DNA of 64,000 bases, taken from positions 1-64,000 of the forward strand of contig JAIVEQ010000008.1 of assembly GCA_023838465.1 (NCBI GenBank), given 5' to 3'. This DNA comes from Candidatus Thiodiazotropha sp. Its GTDB lineage: Bacteria; Pseudomonadota; Gammaproteobacteria; Chromatiales; Chromatiaceae. The position numbers and the translations under genes are program-made. Positions 1-8,956 of this stretch are shown one piece after another; the first letter of the stretch is position 1, and the number at the start of each line of letters is the position of its first letter. The notes beneath the pieces are model-generated. The model was not told the DNA's origin and did no database searches. It saw only the letters and a program-made list of their open reading frames with translations.

Positions 1-100
1 TGCATCCCCTCTGGCGCAAGGCACGACGGGTCTACAGTCTCGCCTCACGCCTACCGGGGACTAACCGCCTCGGCTTTCAGCCTTCCTTGGTGCTCAGCGG
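1..100 (-). mobile_element. left-edge copy of ORF-less structured repeat element (truncated by window)
   Basis: The reverse complement of these 100 bases matches 59776-59875 at 99 of 100 positions; the only difference is at the tenth base of the element. Similarity stops exactly at base 100 here and at base 59776 in the other copy, so this is the element's true 5' edge. The rest lies beyond the left end of the window. The element sits inside the 3' end of the small gene at 77-277 and supplies its last seven codons and stop. No ORF of its own is visible in this part. The longer copy shows the RNA-like folding. A nuclease or transposase gene could lie off the edge. Confidence 0.85.
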
Positions 101-277
101 TGGTGCGATGGGTTTTACCTCCAGTGCCCCCCAGTCCTCCAGGTCATATTCTTCGACAGTACCATCATAAAACTGGACTTCCACGGTGCCTTCATCGGCA
201 TCGAATGCCACCACTTCAAGATTATCGCCATTGACCGTTTTAAACCAGCCGCCAATACGGATTTTTGGTGAGTTCAT
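77..277 (-). CDS. small conserved protein (DUF6763-like), C-terminus replaced by element
   Basis: This encodes a 66-residue soluble protein beginning MNSPKIRIGGWF. It looks beta-rich, with an acidic centre (FYDGTVEEYDLEDW). It resembles a short gammaproteobacterial family of unknown function, probably DUF6763, recalled from memory. The start at 277 is chosen over an upstream in-frame codon at 352 because GGAGGAG lies 7 bases before it and the family begins at about this point. The last residues, PLSTKEG and the stop, come from the repeat element that begins at base 100, so the native C-terminus is lost. The missing part is probably short, so the product may still fold. No function is assigned. 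Confidence 0.6.
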   Translation of the reverse strand: MNSPKIRIGGWFKTVNGDNLEVVAFDADEGTVEVQFYDGTVEEYDLEDWGALEVKPIAPPLSTKEG

Positions 278-431
278 ACTATTGCTCCTCCGTTTGTTGT
301 TGGTAGCACCGAGTACCTCTCGATTATGGTCCCGATAAGTGGTCTTTACCAATACCTTTAATCATTTTTCAGTAGAATTCTTCTCAGCTAAACGCTTAAG
401 TTAACACGCCGGTTAATAGCGTTCCCGTACT

Positions 432-446
432 AGTGTAGGACACTAC
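432..446. other. short hairpin TAGTGT-AGG-ACACTA
   Basis: A perfect 6-bp stem with a 3-base loop lies in the gap between tas, which ends at 475 on the minus strand, and the small gene at 77-277. There is no T-tract on either side, so a terminator role is uncertain. It could help end tas transcripts or be an operator. Confidence 0.3.
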
Positions 447-474
447 ACCTGGGTTTTGCATAGTCTGGCGAGTC

Positions 475-1515
475 CTACGGGCTGGGGTTTGGTTGTTGTC
501 GATGGATGGCCTCTATGCCCTGGAGGGTTTCGTCAGACAATGTCATGTGGATGCTATCAATATTCTGATCCAATTGTGCCAGTGTGGTGGCACCTATGAT
601 GTTGCTGGTCACAAAAGGGCGGCTCGTGACGAATGCCAGGGCCATTTGTGCGGGGTTCAAATTTTGTTCCCTGGCTAATGCAACATATCGTTCGGTTGCC
701 CGATCCGTTTCGGGATTGGAGTATCGATTGAACCGCTCGAAGAGGGTCAGACGCGCCCCTGAAGGTTGTTGGCCATCCAGGTACTTGCCTGAAAGGACGC
801 CAAATGCCATTGGAGAATAGGCCAGTAGACCGCAGGCTTCACGGTGAGCGATCTCAGCCAGTCCGATTTCAAAAGTACGATTCAGCAGATTGTAGGGGTT
901 TTGTATACTTACCACCCTGGGCAGGTCCAACTCTTCTGCGAGCTGCAGATAGCGCATCAACCCCCATGGGGTCTCATTTGAGACGCCGATATGGCGTATT
1001 TTGCCAGCCTTTATCAGATCACTTAAAACCTGCAGGGTCTCCAGGATTGGCGTGGTCTGCTCTTCTTTATCTGGTCTATAACCGAGTTCACCAAAGTAGT
1101 TAGTATGGCGATCGGGCCAGTGCAGCTGATAGATATCAATGTAATCTGTCTGTAGCCGTTGCAGACTCTGCTCCAGTGCCGTTTCGATGTTGCTTTTATC
1201 GAGGTGCAGATTACCGTCTCTGATGTAGTTTAACCACTCACCGGGACCGGCAACCTTGGTGGCGAGAATCACCCGATCACGTCTACCCCGGCTGGCCAGC
1301 CATGTGCCTATATGACGCTCAGTCAGCCCTTGGGTTTCTGCACGTGGTGGAACCGGATACATCTCTGCCGTGTCGATAAGATTAATACCGGCATCTAAGG
1401 CCTGGTCGAGTTGTTTGTGGGCTTCGGTTTCACTGTTCTGCTCGCCGTAGGTCATAGTGCCGAGACAGAGAGCGCTGACTTCAATATCAGTTTGGCCGAG
1501 TGGACGGTATATCAC
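475..1515 (-). CDS. tas: Tas-type NADP(H)-dependent aldo-keto reductase
   Basis: This is a 346-residue cytoplasmic aldo/keto reductase, a TIM barrel that reduces carbonyl substrates with NADPH. It follows E. coli Tas closely: LGTMTYGEQNSE near the N-terminus, the catalytic region NLIDTAEMYPVPPR (Asp, Tyr), QLHWPDR, GKIRHIGVSNET and SIQNPYNLLNR. I choose the GTG at 1515. An AGGGAGGA sequence sits 6 bases upstream of it but directly abuts the ATG at 1521. The GTG start also aligns with the recalled E. coli N-terminus. The substrate is unknown; E. coli tas was found as a suppressor of tyrosine auxotrophy. The gene stands alone between the small gene on its left and the divergent membrane gene on its right. 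Confidence 0.9.
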   Translation of the reverse strand: MIYRPLGQTDIEVSALCLGTMTYGEQNSETEAHKQLDQALDAGINLIDTAEMYPVPPRAETQGLTERHIGTWLASRGRRDRVILATKVAGPGEWLNYIRDGNLHLDKSNIETALEQSLQRLQTDYIDIYQLHWPDRHTNYFGELGYRPDKEEQTTPILETLQVLSDLIKAGKIRHIGVSNETPWGLMRYLQLAEELDLPRVVSIQNPYNLLNRTFEIGLAEIAHREACGLLAYSPMAFGVLSGKYLDGQQPSGARLTLFERFNRYSNPETDRATERYVALAREQNLNPAQMALAFVTSRPFVTSNIIGATTLAQLDQNIDSIHMTLSDETLQGIEAIHRQQPNPSP

Positions 1516-1599
1516 TGGCATCCTCCCTAGGATGAAATAGATTCAATCAACTATTATCAGCATAACTGAAATCACATGAGTGAAAAGGATTAACAAGAG

Positions 1600-2265
1600 A
1601 TGGAACTGGATGGTGACCTGTTCTCCGCTAGCGTGCTGTTTTGGCTGGCCGGTCTCTATATCGTAGTGGCACTCTATGCACTGCGCATGGCACCTTGGAA
1701 GCGTCTTACCCAAAAGGGGCAACTACACGTCTTTCTGGGTGCGATTGTGGTGTTGATCGTGCTTTGGCATATACGGGGACAATTGTAGCCAGGCCTCTCT
1801 TTTCACCTGCTTGGTGTCACGGCTATCACATTGATGTTCGGCTGGTCGATGGCGATCATTATCGCCAGTGTTGCCCTTGTTGCTGTGAGCCTGAACGCAG
1901 GCTATGGATGGCAGGATTATGTGGTTAGCTTTTTAACCGTTGCCCTGGTGCCGATAACCCTCTCACAGATCGCCTTAGTGCTCATACGCAGCTGGCTACC
2001 TAAGCACTTTTTTGTGTACGTTCTGGGAAATGGCTTTTTTACGGCCTGGTTGGTGGGTTATGTCAGTGGCTACCTGGCGATGCAGCTATTGGTGCAGTGT
2101 GGTGCCTATACCATGGCTGAACTGCAGGTCACGATCATACCCTTCTTCCCTTTGATGTTCTTTCCGGAAGCCTTGATCAATGGCTGGATCATTACCCTGA
2201 TGGTGGTGTTCTTTCCTGCATGGGTCTACTCCTTCAGTGACGAACAATATATCCACGGAAAATAG
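1600..2265 (+). pseudogene. energy-coupling-factor-type membrane permease interrupted by in-frame TAG
   Basis: Two pieces of one membrane protein lie in the same frame: 62 residues (1600-1788), then a TAG at 1786-1788, then 2265-terminated sequence that is open from 1789. Reading through gives IRGQL-stop-PGLSFHLLG followed by LMFGW. This fits the CbiM-like ECF permease family of gammaproteobacteria, in which the region around HLLG is continuous. About six hydrophobic segments are visible across both parts. Neighbouring frames show no frameshift, so one base substitution (for example from CAG or TTG) explains the break. TAG serves as an ordinary stop elsewhere here (rpoN, ppk2). An internal ATG at 1831 or 1834 could express only the second part. 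It is probably inactive unless the stop is suppressed. Confidence 0.7.
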
Positions 2266-2292
2266 ACCCTGGAAGATTCACAGAGGTGTTTT

Positions 2293-2337
2293 TGACACTT
2301 CATCCGCCCTGAATCCACTGATTCAGGTATAGTGTCA
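2293..2337. repeat. nested hairpin with CCTGAATC / GATTCAGG arms
   Basis: The outer arms TGACACT (2293-2299) and AGTGTCA (2331-2337) enclose an inner 8-bp hairpin, CCTGAATC-CACT-GATTCAGG (2308-2327). The element lies between the permease remnant and djlA, just before the djlA start. The inner motif resembles the arms at 15688-15752 and 54186-54204, so it may belong to a dispersed palindromic repeat. It could also act as a terminator or leader structure. Confidence 0.5.
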
Positions 2338-2379
2338 GACAATTTTATCACTCAGTTAGCGTATATTAGAGGTTGCCCT

Positions 2380-3195
2380 TTGAGTTGGTGGGGAAAATTG
2401 GTAGGTGGTGCATTTGGCTATATGCTGGGTGGGCCGTTGGGTGCGGTGTTGGGTGCCGCTTTGGGACACCGTTTCGATAAGGGGCTACAAGGCTTGCCTG
2501 AAGGCCAGGTCAGTTGGGGGCCAGGTGCTCAGGAACGGGTCCAGACAGCCTTCTTCACTGCCACCTTCTCTGTCATGGGGCATCTGGCAAAGGCGGATGG
2601 TCGTGTCTCCCCCGATGAGATCAAACTTGCCGAAGCCCTGATGGCGCAGATGTCGCTTTCCAGTGAGAAGCGCAAGACAGCCATTCGCCTGTTCAATGAA
2701 GGCAAATCAGATGACTTTCCCCTTGATGAGGTGGTGGAACAGTTTCGACTGGAGTGTCATCGGCGCCAGACCTTGATTCAAATGTTCCTGGAGATTCAGA
2801 TCCAGGCTGCCTACGCAGATGGGCAAATGGACAAGGCGGAAGAGTCGCTGTTGTTGCATATTTGCGGCCTTTTGAATGTTGCTGAATTCACTTTCCGACG
2901 ACTGGAACGGATGGTGCGCGCGCAGACCCACTATGCGGGTGGTGGTCGAGGTGATCGTGCCCCTTCCAGGACCCAGGGGTTGTCTCTGGAAGATGCCTAC
3001 GCCATCCTCAATATTTCATCGAATGCTTCCGATAAGGAGGTCAAACGGGCTTACCGTCGTCTGATCAGTCAACATCATCCTGACAAGTTGGTCTCGAAAG
3101 GTCTCCCCGAGGAGATGATGAAAATGGCAGCGCAAAAGACAGATGAGATCAAAAAGGCCTATGAACGGGTAAAGGAGGCTCGGCGTATGGCCTGA
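2380..3195 (+). CDS. djlA: DjlA, membrane-anchored J-domain co-chaperone
   Basis: This 271-residue protein has three parts. A short N-terminal membrane anchor (WWGKLVGGAFGYMLGGPLG) is rich in glycine, as in E. coli DjlA. A helical TerB-like domain spans roughly residues 60-180 (HLAKADGRVSPDEI and AYADGQMDKAEESL). A C-terminal J domain (LEDAYAILNISSNAS onward) carries the essential HPD in QHHPDKL. The J domain stimulates the DnaK ATPase at the inner membrane. I choose the TTG at 2380, which gives (M)SWWGKL as in the family and has AGAGG upstream; a GTG at 2332 would add 16 unconserved residues lying in a hairpin. It appears to be a single-gene unit. Confidence 0.88.
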   Translation: MSWWGKLVGGAFGYMLGGPLGAVLGAALGHRFDKGLQGLPEGQVSWGPGAQERVQTAFFTATFSVMGHLAKADGRVSPDEIKLAEALMAQMSLSSEKRKTAIRLFNEGKSDDFPLDEVVEQFRLECHRRQTLIQMFLEIQIQAAYADGQMDKAEESLLLHICGLLNVAEFTFRRLERMVRAQTHYAGGGRGDRAPSRTQGLSLEDAYAILNISSNASDKEVKRAYRRLISQHHPDKLVSKGLPEEMMKMAAQKTDEIKKAYERVKEARRMA

Positions 3196-3279
3196 CCTAC
3201 GTGCTTATTGATGAGCTGCCTGTAAGTCGTTTTTTTACAATCCTTTTAGCACCTCTTTTTCACTCCTTGGAGAGGAAAT

Positions 3280-3510
3280 ATGACTGATTCCATCGATCCA
3301 ATTATTCTAAACTTCATCTATGTCATCTTTGGCGGTGCATTGACAATCTTTTTTATGTGGTTTGGTTGCAAGGTTTTCAGTCACATAGTGAATTTTAGTA
3401 TTCCTGACGAGTTGCAAAAGGGGAATATCGCAGTAGGCATCATGATTATGGGAATCTTTGTCGGTATTGGCACAGCCCTCGGGCTGGTTATAGGGCTTGG
3501 GCTTAACTAA
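3280..3510 (+). CDS. DUF350-like small inner-membrane protein
   Basis: This 76-residue protein has two clear membrane segments: ILNFIYVIFGGALTIFFMW near the N-terminus and AVGIMIMGIFVGIGTALGL near the C-terminus. A polar loop (NFSIPDELQKGN) joins them. The GNIAVGI and glycine-rich pattern is typical of DUF350 membrane proteins, whose function is not known. AGAGGA precedes the ATG at good spacing. The next gene, a lytic transglycosylase, starts 28 bases later, so the two may share a transcript. Confidence 0.7.
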   Translation: MTDSIDPIILNFIYVIFGGALTIFFMWFGCKVFSHIVNFSIPDELQKGNIAVGIMIMGIFVGIGTALGLVIGLGLN

Positions 3511-3538
3511 TGTTTGTTTGCCGTCCCTGATCAAATCC

Positions 3539-4099
3539 ATGTTGACGTTGCGTTGGTTTCTGCTGCTGGTGCTTATCCCCGGATTGGCGTTTGCAGGGGT
3601 ATTTAAACACGTCAAGGATAATCACTGGAGCGATCAGTACGATAGCCACTTCCGTAAATACACGAAACACTACTTCGGTCCTCATATTGACTGGCACTGG
3701 TTCAAGGCTCAGGGTATCGCCGAATCCGGACTCAAACCCAATGCAAAAAGCCCGGTTGGTGCAAAGGGTATTATGCAAATCCTGCCAACCACCTATGCCG
3801 AGATACAGGAAGACAATCCACACTTCACAAATATCAATGATCCTCGCTGGAATATTGCAGCGGGTATCTATTACGACAGAATGCTCTACAGAAAATGGAA
3901 AAAGGGACTCCCGACAGAAGAGCGTATGGCCTTTGCTATGGCAAGTTACAATGCAGGGTACGGTAACGTTCTGAAGGCCTATAAACGGGCAAAAAAACAG
4001 ATGGGTGAAATCAGGAACTGGGTGCAGGTCGAGTCTCATGCGCCTGGTGAAACCCGCCACTATGTTAGACGGATCAAGGCGCTTATGGGGGGAGGATGA
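3539..4099 (+). CDS. periplasmic SLT-domain lytic transglycosylase
   Basis: This is a 186-residue exported muramidase-like enzyme that cleaves the MurNAc-GlcNAc bond of peptidoglycan to form 1,6-anhydro ends. A signal peptide (LTLRWFLLLVLIPGLAFAG) starts at the chosen ATG at 3539; a TTG at 3497 would add 14 residues before it. The SLT fold is marked by GIAESGLKPNA with the catalytic Glu at about residue 62, then GAKGIMQILPTTY, NINDPRWNIAAGI and MASYNAGYGNV. This order matches the MltC/MltE-like SLT domain, without accessory domains. It follows the DUF350 gene closely. The Shine-Dalgarno site is weak, which fits translational dependence on the upstream gene. Confidence 0.85.
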   Translation: MLTLRWFLLLVLIPGLAFAGVFKHVKDNHWSDQYDSHFRKYTKHYFGPHIDWHWFKAQGIAESGLKPNAKSPVGAKGIMQILPTTYAEIQEDNPHFTNINDPRWNIAAGIYYDRMLYRKWKKGLPTEERMAFAMASYNAGYGNVLKAYKRAKKQMGEIRNWVQVESHAPGETRHYVRRIKALMGGG

Positions 4100-4157
4100 A
4101 TGGTGTAGGGGGGTTATTCTATTAACTTGGTGACATATTAGGTTGCCGGATTAATAC

Positions 4158-4931
4158 TCATTCTGCTCCAGAGGTTGCACCGTTTAGCCAAGCTCGGACT
4201 CTGATCAACAAGTTTTCCTGCAGACCAGAAAAATAGTGATCGGCGCCGGTAACACGGTCTTGTCTGTATTTTTTGCGTTCAGCTTTTCTGGCAATAGAAC
4301 GACGCGCCCCAGCACTTTGAACAACTGATGTAAGATCCTGGCTGCCATACAGATCGAGTAGGGGAATATCCAGGGCTGATAATGCGAGTTGTACGGGGTC
4401 CTGGGTATCATCCTGTGTCATGGGAAGACCAATCATTACAACAGCGCTAAAAGTCTCGGGTTGTTTTAACAAATGGTTCAGGGCCATGGAGGCCCCCAGG
4501 CCATGGCCGACAAGGGTGAGATGCTTGTTCTGTTGGTTGTTGAAATAGTCGATAGCTGCCTGAATGCGGGGTGAGGCATCAGCAATCATCTGTTTCATCA
4601 TTGCTTGATCCGGCAATCTATTAGAGACAGGTAGTTGCAGCGACAGTGTATCCCAGCCATGTGCTGCAAGCTGAATTCTGAGAGGATTGATCACTTCATG
4701 CCAGTCAGCATGGCCGCCCGTGTCATGAAGGAGAATGACGCCACCATGTCGTTTTTCAGCCGCTGTCTCCTTGAGGAGAGCAAGAAACCGAATAGGGCCG
4801 GCATCGAGCCACAAGGCTTTACCGTCGAGGGACTCAGCATCGATGGTTTCGGAAATTCGTGCTTCAAGACTCAGGTTGGATGCATGAATCAAGGTAGCAA
4901 AACATGTGATCACTAACAGAATTAATCGCAT
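4158..4931 (-). CDS. exported alpha/beta-hydrolase-like protein (DUF3530-like) lacking the Ser nucleophile
   Basis: This 257-residue protein has an N-terminal signal sequence (MRLILLVITCFATLIHA). The alpha/beta-hydrolase core shows GGVILLHDTGGHADW (oxyanion region), HGWDTLSLQLP and TLVGHGLGASMALNHL. In a working esterase the elbow would be G-x-S-x-G; here it is G-H-G-L-G, with Gly in place of the Ser. LLDLYGSQD and a late VTGADHYF supply the usual Asp and His positions. DUF3530 proteins are known to lack a canonical elbow, so this may be a non-catalytic envelope protein. The start at 4931 is preferred to the GTG at 4949 because it opens the signal peptide. Confidence 0.7.
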   Translation of the reverse strand: MRLILLVITCFATLIHASNLSLEARISETIDAESLDGKALWLDAGPIRFLALLKETAAEKRHGGVILLHDTGGHADWHEVINPLRIQLAAHGWDTLSLQLPVSNRLPDQAMMKQMIADASPRIQAAIDYFNNQQNKHLTLVGHGLGASMALNHLLKQPETFSAVVMIGLPMTQDDTQDPVQLALSALDIPLLDLYGSQDLTSVVQSAGARRSIARKAERKKYRQDRVTGADHYFSGLQENLLIRVRAWLNGATSGAE

Positions 4932-4954
4932 CCGGACAGTATAAGCCACTACAC

Positions 4955-4989
4955 GGGTACTCTTTCAATATTTCATTGAAGGAGTACCC
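4955..4989. repeat. 15-bp stem hairpin, copy 1 of a two-copy repeat
   Basis: GGGTACTC pairs with GAGTACCC and TTCAAT with ATTGAA around the loop ATTTC, joined by one T-G pair. A second, shorter relative with the shared string ATTGAAGGAGT lies at 61310-61346 after the chemoreceptor gene. It sits just upstream of the DUF3530 gene start and about 200 bases before rpe. There is no clear U-tract, so it is better called a palindromic repeat than a terminator. Confidence 0.55.
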
Positions 4990-5185
4990 ATACAGCTCAT
5001 TCAAGTTTCAGGGCCACCCTGTTATGTGGGTATAAGATTGATTGGTGACAAAGTTAGCCATGATATTGCTGAAAACAGAGAGACTTTGGGTTAAAGTGAC
5101 CTCCCTTTTGACACAGGCGTGAAACTGGTTTTCCGCCGAGCCTCGATCCGCTTTTGGTCGGGGTTGAAAACAGTAGGAGAAAATC

Positions 5186-5878
5186 ATGGCCCGTCAATCC
5201 GATAAGATCGCACCCTCTATACTATCAGCGGATTTTGCCAAGCTGGGTGAAGAGGTGGATAAAGTCCTCGCCTCAGGTGCCGAGATCGTTCACTTTGACG
5301 TCATGGACAACCATTACGTGCCCAACCTGACTATCGGCCCGTTGGTCTGTGAAGCGCTGCGCAAGCATGGCGTTACCGCTGATATCGATGTCCATATGAT
5401 GGTTAAACCTGTGGACCGCATCATTCCCGATTTCGCCAAAGCTGGGGCTACCTACATCACCTTTCATCCAGAGGCTTCCGAGCATGTCGACCGTAGTTTA
5501 CAGCTGATTCACAACGAGGGATGCAAGGCCGGTCTGGTCTTCAATCCGGCCACGCCCTTGTCTCATCTCGACTATGTGCTCGACAAGGTCGATATGATCC
5601 TGCTGATGTCGGTCAACCCGGGGTTTGGCGGCCAGAGCTTTATTCCTGCCACCATGGACAAGCTGCGTCAGTGCCGCAAATTGATTGATGATTCAGGCTT
5701 GGATATCCGCCTTGAGATCGATGGTGGCGTAAAGGTCGACAATATCGCCGAGATCAAAGCCGCAGGTGCCGATACCTTCGTCGCCGGGTCGGGTATTTTC
5801 GGATTTCCCGAAAACAGTGACGCCAATCGTTATGACACCATTGTGGGTAAGATGATGGCGGAACTTGCCAAGGTTTGA
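5186..5878 (+). CDS. rpe: ribulose-phosphate 3-epimerase
   Basis: Rpe is a 230-residue TIM-barrel enzyme. It interconverts ribulose-5-phosphate and xylulose-5-phosphate in the pentose phosphate and Calvin cycles, using a divalent metal. Visible motifs are [15 protein letters not shown], the metal and catalytic [31 protein letters not shown] and [12 protein letters not shown], with the phosphate-binding loop FVAGSGIFG near the C-terminus. Length and order are typical. AGGAG precedes the ATG. gph follows after 136 bases and then trpE, the arrangement common in gammaproteobacteria, where gph clears phosphoglycolate. Confidence 0.96.
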   Translation: MARQSDKIAPSILSADFAKLGEEVDKVLASGAEIVHFDVMDNHYVPNLTIGPLVCEALRKHGVTADIDVHMMVKPVDRIIPDFAKAGATYITFHPEASEHVDRSLQLIHNEGCKAGLVFNPATPLSHLDYVLDKVDMILLMSVNPGFGGQSFIPATMDKLRQCRKLIDDSGLDIRLEIDGGVKVDNIAEIKAAGADTFVAGSGIFGFPENSDANRYDTIVGKMMAELAKV

Positions 5879-6014
5879 CCTATCACCAAACCTGAATTGT
5901 TCTCGCAAGCTCGGCTAAAAGGCCAACCAAAATTGTAGGGTGTAGCAGGACAGCTCCCTACGTTGAAAACATTTGCGGACTTATATAGTGTCGACATGTT
6001 GCAGAGAAATTAGC

Positions 6015-6692
6015 ATGATCAATAAACCTAAAATGATCCTCATCGATGTGGACGGTACCCTGGTCGACAGTGTGCCTGACCTGGCGTACTGCGTGGATGA
6101 GATGATGAAGCAGCTGGGACGTGCTCCCCATGGCGAGTCCAAGGTACGCGACTGGGTCGGCAATGGTGTGGAACGCCTGGTACGCCGCGCCCTGATTGGT
6201 CAACTGGATGGTGAGCCTGAAGAGGCTGACTTTGAACGTGCCTACCCGATCTTTCTTGATCTCTATGCGGTGAACACCAGTCAACGCTCAGTGCTCTATC
6301 CTGGCATTCGGGAAGGATTGGACTATCTCAAGAAGCAAGGCTACCGGCTGGGTTGTGTGACCAATAAGGCTGCCCAGTTCACTCTGCCGCTGTTACAGGA
6401 TCTTGGTATTCATGATGATTTCGAGATCATCATTGCAGGTGATACCCTGGCGAAGAAGAAGCCCGATCCCATGCCACTGCTGCATGCGGCTGAAAACATG
6501 GGCGTAGATCCGTCCGTATCCTTAATGGTTGGTGACTCTCAGAGTGATGTAAAGGCGGCCCGTGCGGCTGGTTTTCAGATTGTCTGCATGAGTTATGGCT
6601 ACAACCATGGTGAGGATATCCGTCAGTACAATCCGGATGTTGTTATCGATTCGTTGACCGAGATTCGTAGTATCCTGGAAAGTGCTGCTTGA
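6015..6692 (+). CDS. gph: phosphoglycolate phosphatase
   Basis: Gph is a 225-residue haloacid-dehalogenase phosphatase that dephosphorylates 2-phosphoglycolate formed by Rubisco oxygenation or DNA repair. HAD motif I is LIDVDGTLVDS (two Asp), motif II is CVTNK, the motif III lysine lies in AKKKPDP, and motif IV is MVGDSQSDVKAA. The helical cap lies between motifs I and II. The ATG at 6015 is chosen because the HAD motif usually begins within ten residues of the start; an upstream ATG at 5973 adds 14 residues with no family match. It lies between rpe and trpE on the same strand and is probably co-transcribed with rpe. Confidence 0.93.
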   Translation: MINKPKMILIDVDGTLVDSVPDLAYCVDEMMKQLGRAPHGESKVRDWVGNGVERLVRRALIGQLDGEPEEADFERAYPIFLDLYAVNTSQRSVLYPGIREGLDYLKKQGYRLGCVTNKAAQFTLPLLQDLGIHDDFEIIIAGDTLAKKKPDPMPLLHAAENMGVDPSVSLMVGDSQSDVKAARAAGFQIVCMSYGYNHGEDIRQYNPDVVIDSLTEIRSILESAA

Positions 6693-6856
6693 GCACGGGT
6701 GTGGTTTTCGATTATGGTTAGCACCAGCATTTGATATAGAACAAAACAAGATGACCCTACTTTCACACAATAAGACCTTGATGAACGGCGCACGATGGCG
6801 TTGGTGATTGCCAGCCTATTGAACCCCGTCTTTTGGTCTATTGTGTGGAGAGGAAA

Positions 6857-8353
6857 ATGACCCCCCAAGCATTCGCTGCCCTGGCGCAACAGGGCTACAA
6901 TCGCATCCCTGTAGTTTGTGAAGTCCTGGCCGATCTCGAAACCCCCCTTAGCGTCTACATGAAGCTGGCGCATGGTCCCTATTCCTATCTGTTTGAATCT
7001 GTACAAGGTGGGGAGAAATGGGGACGCTACTCCATCATTGGTCTGCCATGCCGCACGCAAGTGCATGTCAAAGGGCTTCAGATCGAAGTAGTGACCGATG
7101 GTGAGGTAATTGAGTCCCATCAGGCGGATGACCCACTGGCTTGGATAGAGTGCTTTCAGCAGCGCTACAAGGCGGCCGAGGTGGATGGTCTGCCACGTTT
7201 CAATGGTGGTTTAGTCGGTTATTTTGGTTACGACATCATTCGATACATTGAGCCGAAGCTGGCTGATTGTCCCAATCCCGACCTGCTGGGAACGCCGGAT
7301 ATCCTGCTGATGGTCTCCGATGAGGTGGTGGTTTTCGACAATCTCTCCGGGCGCATGTTTGTCATCGTACATGTTGATCCCACCCAGGGTGGTACCCTGG
7401 CGTCTGCTGAACAACGCATACGCGAACAGATTCGGGCCATGCGTCAACCGGTGCCTCGCGACGCCTGCGGTAGTGAGCGACAGATCAGCGAGTCCGATTT
7501 TGTTTCCGGATTTACCGAGCAGAGTTACAAACAGGCAGTCGAGCGAATCAAGCAATACATCCTTGAAGGCGACTGTATGCAGGTGGTGGTCTCCCAGCGT
7601 CTCTCAATCCCTTTTCAGGCCCCCCCACTCGATCTCTATCGTGCCTTGCGTGGACTCAATCCTTCGCCCTACATGTACTACCTCAATTTGGAGAACTTTC
7701 ATATCGTAGGCTCCTCTCCGGAGATACTCACTCGATTGGAGGATGGAGTGGTTACGGTGCGGCCCATCGCCGGTACCCGCCGGCGTGGTCATAACGAGGA
7801 AGAGGATAGGATCCTGGAGGCCGAGCTACTGGCCGATCCCAAGGAACTGGCGGAACACCTGATGTTGATCGACCTAGGGCGCAACGATACCGGACGAGTG
7901 GCAAAGATCGGCACTGTAGCGCTGACCGACAAGATGATCGTAGAGCGCTACTCCCATGTCATGCATATCGTCTCAAATGTCACCGGAGAGTTGCGTGATG
8001 GCATGAGTGCCATTGATGTATTGAGAGCCACCTTTCCGGCGGGTACCGTCAGTGGCGCACCAAAGATTCGTGCGATGGAGATCATCGATGAACTTGAACC
8101 GGTTAAACGGGGTGTCTATTCCGGTGCGGTAGGTTATCTCTCCTGGAACGGCAACATGGATACAGCAATCGCGATTCGCACAGCCGTCATCAAAGATAAG
8201 ACCCTGCACATACAAGCAGGTGCCGGGGTGGTCGCCGACTCAATCCCCGACCTGGAGTGGAAGGAGACTATGAATAAGGGACGGGCAGTATTCCGTGCCG
8301 TGGCCCTGGCTGAAGCCGGGCTTGACCGTCATGCCTGTGATGAGGAGGCGTAA
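6857..8353 (+). CDS. trpE: anthranilate synthase component I
   Basis: TrpE (498 residues) makes anthranilate from chorismate with ammonia supplied by TrpG, the first step of tryptophan synthesis. The chorismate-binding domain is in the second half: [43 protein letters not shown], the metal region [40 protein letters not shown] and [10 protein letters not shown]. The N-terminal region [11 protein letters not shown] may contribute to the usual Trp feedback site. The ATG at 6857 has GGAGAGG upstream; an earlier start at 6833 lacks one. trpG begins 2 bases after the stop. I saw no Trp-codon leader or attenuator in the 164 bases before it. Confidence 0.95.
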   Translation: MTPQAFAALAQQGYNRIPVVCEVLADLETPLSVYMKLAHGPYSYLFESVQGGEKWGRYSIIGLPCRTQVHVKGLQIEVVTDGEVIESHQADDPLAWIECFQQRYKAAEVDGLPRFNGGLVGYFGYDIIRYIEPKLADCPNPDLLGTPDILLMVSDEVVVFDNLSGRMFVIVHVDPTQGGTLASAEQRIREQIRAMRQPVPRDACGSERQISESDFVSGFTEQSYKQAVERIKQYILEGDCMQVVVSQRLSIPFQAPPLDLYRALRGLNPSPYMYYLNLENFHIVGSSPEILTRLEDGVVTVRPIAGTRRRGHNEEEDRILEAELLADPKELAEHLMLIDLGRNDTGRVAKIGTVALTDKMIVERYSHVMHIVSNVTGELRDGMSAIDVLRATFPAGTVSGAPKIRAMEIIDELEPVKRGVYSGAVGYLSWNGNMDTAIAIRTAVIKDKTLHIQAGAGVVADSIPDLEWKETMNKGRAVFRAVALAEAGLDRHACDEEA

Positions 8354-8355
8354 TC

Positions 8356-8934
8356 ATGCTGTTGATGATCGATAACTACGACTCCTTTACCTACAACTTG
8401 GTGCAGTATCTTGGTGAGCTGGGCGTTGAGGTCAAGGTCGTGCGCAACGATGAGATCGGGGTGGCCGATATAGAAGCCATTCACCCCGATCATATCGTTA
8501 TCTCTCCTGGACCCTGTACACCTAACGAAGCAGGAATCTCGGTGGAAACCATCCGTGCCTATGCCGGGCGGATTCCCATTCTCGGGGTCTGTTTGGGACA
8601 CCAGTCCATCGGTCAGGCATTTGGCGGTCAGATCATCCATGCGCGGGAAGTGATGCATGGCAAGACATCACCTATCCACCACGCAGACACAGGCGTCTTC
8701 AGCGGACTGGAAAACCCCTTCCAGGCCACCCGTTATCACTCCCTGGTGATCGAGAAAGAGACCCTTCCGGACTATCTGGAGATCACTGCCTGGACAGCGT
8801 TGCAGGATGGGATGGATGAGATCATGGGTGTGCGCCATAAAGCACTGGCGATTCAGGGGGTCCAGTTTCACCCGGAATCGATCCTGACCCGGCATGGACA
8901 CGATTTGTTGCGAAATTTTGTGGAAGGCGTTTAA
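8356..8934 (+). CDS. trpG: anthranilate synthase component II (glutamine amidotransferase)
   Basis: TrpG (192 residues) is the class I glutamine amidotransferase subunit that hydrolyses glutamine and passes ammonia to TrpE. It starts [18 protein letters not shown]. The oxyanion strand is [12 protein letters not shown], the nucleophile Cys is in [15 protein letters not shown], and the His-Glu pair is in [10 protein letters not shown]. In some bacteria the same subunit also serves PabB for folate. The gene is tightly coupled to trpE (2-base gap). A strong hairpin without a T-tract follows at 8957-8983, before trpD. Confidence 0.95.
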   Translation: MLLMIDNYDSFTYNLVQYLGELGVEVKVVRNDEIGVADIEAIHPDHIVISPGPCTPNEAGISVETIRAYAGRIPILGVCLGHQSIGQAFGGQIIHAREVMHGKTSPIHHADTGVFSGLENPFQATRYHSLVIEKETLPDYLEITAWTALQDGMDEIMGVRHKALAIQGVQFHPESILTRHGHDLLRNFVEGV

Positions 8935-8956
8935 TCCATCATTGAATACAGCCTAT

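Noticed and set aside
1786..1788. Pyrrolysine or general amber recoding
   Set aside because: TAG ends other intact genes here (rpoN, ppk2), so genome-wide recoding is unlikely. A local mutation is simpler.
6693..6856. Tryptophan attenuator before trpE
   Set aside because: No short ORF with tandem Trp codons and no terminator/antiterminator pair could be found.
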